Notes under the pieces: generated by a model
Told to the model about the DNA's origin: nothing
Database searches by the model: none
What the model saw: only the letters and a program-made list of their open reading frames with translations
From: Nigrospora sphaerica
Lineage: Eukaryota > Ascomycota > Sordariomycetes > Amphisphaeriales > Apiosporaceae
NCBI GenBank assembly: GCA_018287875.1
Contig: JAGVVL010000022.1
Coordinates: forward strand, 2,046,001-2,110,000
Length of the DNA stretch: 64,000 nucleotides
Reading direction: 5' to 3'
Position numbers and translations under genes: made by a program
Part shown: one piece after another, positions 61,963 to 64,000 of the stretch
How positions within the stretch are numbered: position 1 is the first letter of the stretch
Layout: each line of letters begins with the position of its first letter

Positions 61963-64000
61963 GGTACACTTCAAGAAGGGAGCGGTGTGTGTTTGCAAGC
62001 AATGACAAAGCTACCGACAGGTACCTTTCGAGCTGGTTATGGCGATCGTCAGAAGTCTGGCTGTGCCGCGGTGCGGGGGTACATTAGACCTACTAAGTTA
62101 GCTTCTCCCAGGAGGCCGCAGCGGAGAGCGCAGAAGAGGATGCAATAGGTCGACCGCGGTAGAGGAATAGCAGTGATCTACTTGCTGGAACGCGTAGGCG
62201 ACTGGGCTGTCTGGTTGATGCCAAGGCAATCGGATTTGGAACCGAGCCTATGGGGATCGACGACGAGGGGAGGCAGACTGGCCTTCGAGACTCGTATACA
62301 ATCCCAACCCGATGTATCCCGGGGGCTGGGCGTCCACGTCGGATGGGGAGAGCGGGTGGGCTGAAGCGGGGGTGTTGCTTTTTGGGGGAGGGGATTCGGC
62401 AGTTGTCCTGGCGAGTCGAGGCGAGGGTGGCAGAGAGGGAGAAGAAACGACGACGGCAAGCCCCGTAGCGATCGGGATCAGACGGGATGGAGGAGAACAA
62501 GAGACGGGCGCGGGCTTGGGTCCAAGACGATCTGACCGACCTGGAGGGAAAGATTGCGCGGTCTACGTGGTTCGGCGTTTATAATTAGGTGTCGACAGTG
62601 GGAAGAACGAGTCATCCATTCCAGCTTCCCGGCCCGCGTGTGGAAGATTTGGATGTTTGGAGGACCCAGCTGCCCCTCTTTCCCCGACTTCGGATGACGG
62701 CCGTCGCACGGTACCTTAGTTGCAGTAGCTACCCGGCCAAACGGCGAATTGAGTGTCAACGAGCCGGGATGCCCTTTGTTACAGGGCATCATCCATGTAC
62801 ACCCGCCATGTCAGTTCGCGGCAGGTTGGTGATAGTGCTGCTAACGTTGGTGCGCATCCATGTTCCCTAGGAGGGCTTAGAACGTTCCGGCTCCCAGTAC
62901 CTACAGTAGCTGGCAGCCCTGGCGTAATTGCGTACGACTCGAGGCGCAGCTACCCCAGACTCTGCGAGCTCTGCCCGTGGCCACGAAACGGCACCGCCGG
63001 GCGCCATGCGGGCGTCCCCCCCCCGGCAAAACGGCATGCCATAAATTCATCTCGACCCCATACCTATCGCGGCCGGGGTGACATCATTGCAGAGGACCTA
63101 AGGTACCTGGCTGGGGAGATGGAGGAGCGAGCATGGAGAGGGAAAAGAGCGGGTGGGAGAACGCGAGCGCGCCGCCCTACCGCTACCTGCCAGGGAAGGC
63201 ACGAGACGAGAAAGCACAAACTTAGCTGGATTTCGCAGCGTGGTAAGGTCATCCTAGTATGAGCGGGAGATAAGGGAGGAGGTACTCTTTTTTGCCCACC
63301 TCATGCTGACATAATAGGTACGTACTTGCTTTGCGAAGATTCGCAAGGCACCAGGGCCCAAAATGTCCAACCAGGTGGAAACGGCATCCACGAGACGCAC
63401 CACCCACATATCCATCGGGCATCTATCCATCTCATGTACTCCCCGTATGCACACCTCCCTCCCACCTTCCTCCGCGCACGAATAAGGTTCACTGCCTCCT
63501 CTTTCTTGACCGAGCCAAGTACGTACCTACTCATCTACCCTCCCAAGGTAGGTAGGCAAGGCACCAGAAAGGCATGCCTGATGTTGATCACAAATTGGGC
63601 ATATCCCGCGGAACACTCCCCGCCGTCGTTGCATCCCGAGGTCCTGACAGGGCGATACATCCCTCCTGTGACGCACCAACGCTACCTGCACCCGCGGCCA
63701 GTACTTGAAGCACCCGGCCGCCCAGGTACACCTATGTACTTGCCTCCGTACCTATCGAGGTGGCCCCTCGCGGTAGAAATCTATGGATGACGGGTGCTGG
63801 GCCCCTCAGCAAGCTGTGGATGGCCATGCGAGTAAGCAGCACGCTGGAACTCTCAGCGTCGTACTGCAGAGGAGGTGACCGCCCGTCACGTTCGGCGCCG
63901 GCGGCGCCGGCAATCCAAACAAATTCGGATCCAGTCCGGTCAAGGACGGAGGGATGGCCCTGGGACACCATCCTGGCAAGCTGAGCGCCGGCCCTAAGGG
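61963..64000. other. Upstream region of phosphoserine aminotransferase to window end, no gene recognised
   Basis: Contains the SER1-type promoter. The rest holds short overlapping frames without motifs, and TAGGTA/TACCT elements near 63540-63560. A gene starting beyond the window edge cannot be excluded. Confidence 0.5.

Overview
The window is eukaryotic: nuclear DNA of a filamentous ascomycete, most likely a sordariomycete and perhaps Hypocreales. Genes have short introns (about 50-240 bp) with GTAAGT-like donors and CTAAC-type branch sites. Intergenic DNA is GC-rich and long, with no operons. I saw no rRNA, tRNA, CRISPR array, transposon or virus. Exon boundaries were worked out by eye and checked by reading frame, total length modulo three and family motifs. 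For eight of the spliced genes the parts sum to an exact open frame.

Layout. 0.2-2.4 kb: BOR1-type borate/anion transporter (-). 4.8-8.8 kb: a 1,329-residue low-complexity protein of unknown function (-). 11.8-14.7 kb: m-AAA protease of the mitochondrial inner membrane, YTA12 type (-). 21.9-24.1 kb: homeodomain transcription factor (-), with about 7 kb of apparently gene-free DNA downstream and nearly 15 kb upstream. 38.8-39.9 kb: mitochondrial-type 3-hydroxyacyl-CoA dehydrogenase (-), divergent from TOF1/Timeless (+, 40.3-43.9 kb) across a 402-bp shared promoter. 46.7-47.9 kb: calmodulin in seven exons (-). 50.1-51.4 kb: syntaxin TLG2 (+). 51.9-58.4 kb: a small accessory-looking group made of a decayed amidoligase-family gene (-), a short-chain dehydrogenase with a damaged start (-), and an intact eight-exon DUF2264 gene (+). 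60.4-62.0 kb: phosphoserine aminotransferase (-).

Most recognised genes are housekeeping: boron export, mitochondrial protein quality control, beta-oxidation, replication-fork protection, calcium signalling, endosome-Golgi fusion and serine synthesis. They look like independent chromosomal neighbours, not a pathway. The exception is the 51.9-58.4 kb group, where two neighbours carry single-base C-run indels while every other gene is intact. That suggests local decay of an accessory cluster.

The intergenic DNA carries many simple repeats, long G or C runs, and a recurring family of small inverted repeats built on GGTAC/TACC and TAGGTA. I found no clearly new biological system. The best leads are the decaying amidoligase/SDR pair beside DUF2264, the dispersed hairpin family, and an MCB-containing promoter shared by TOF1 and a metabolic gene.
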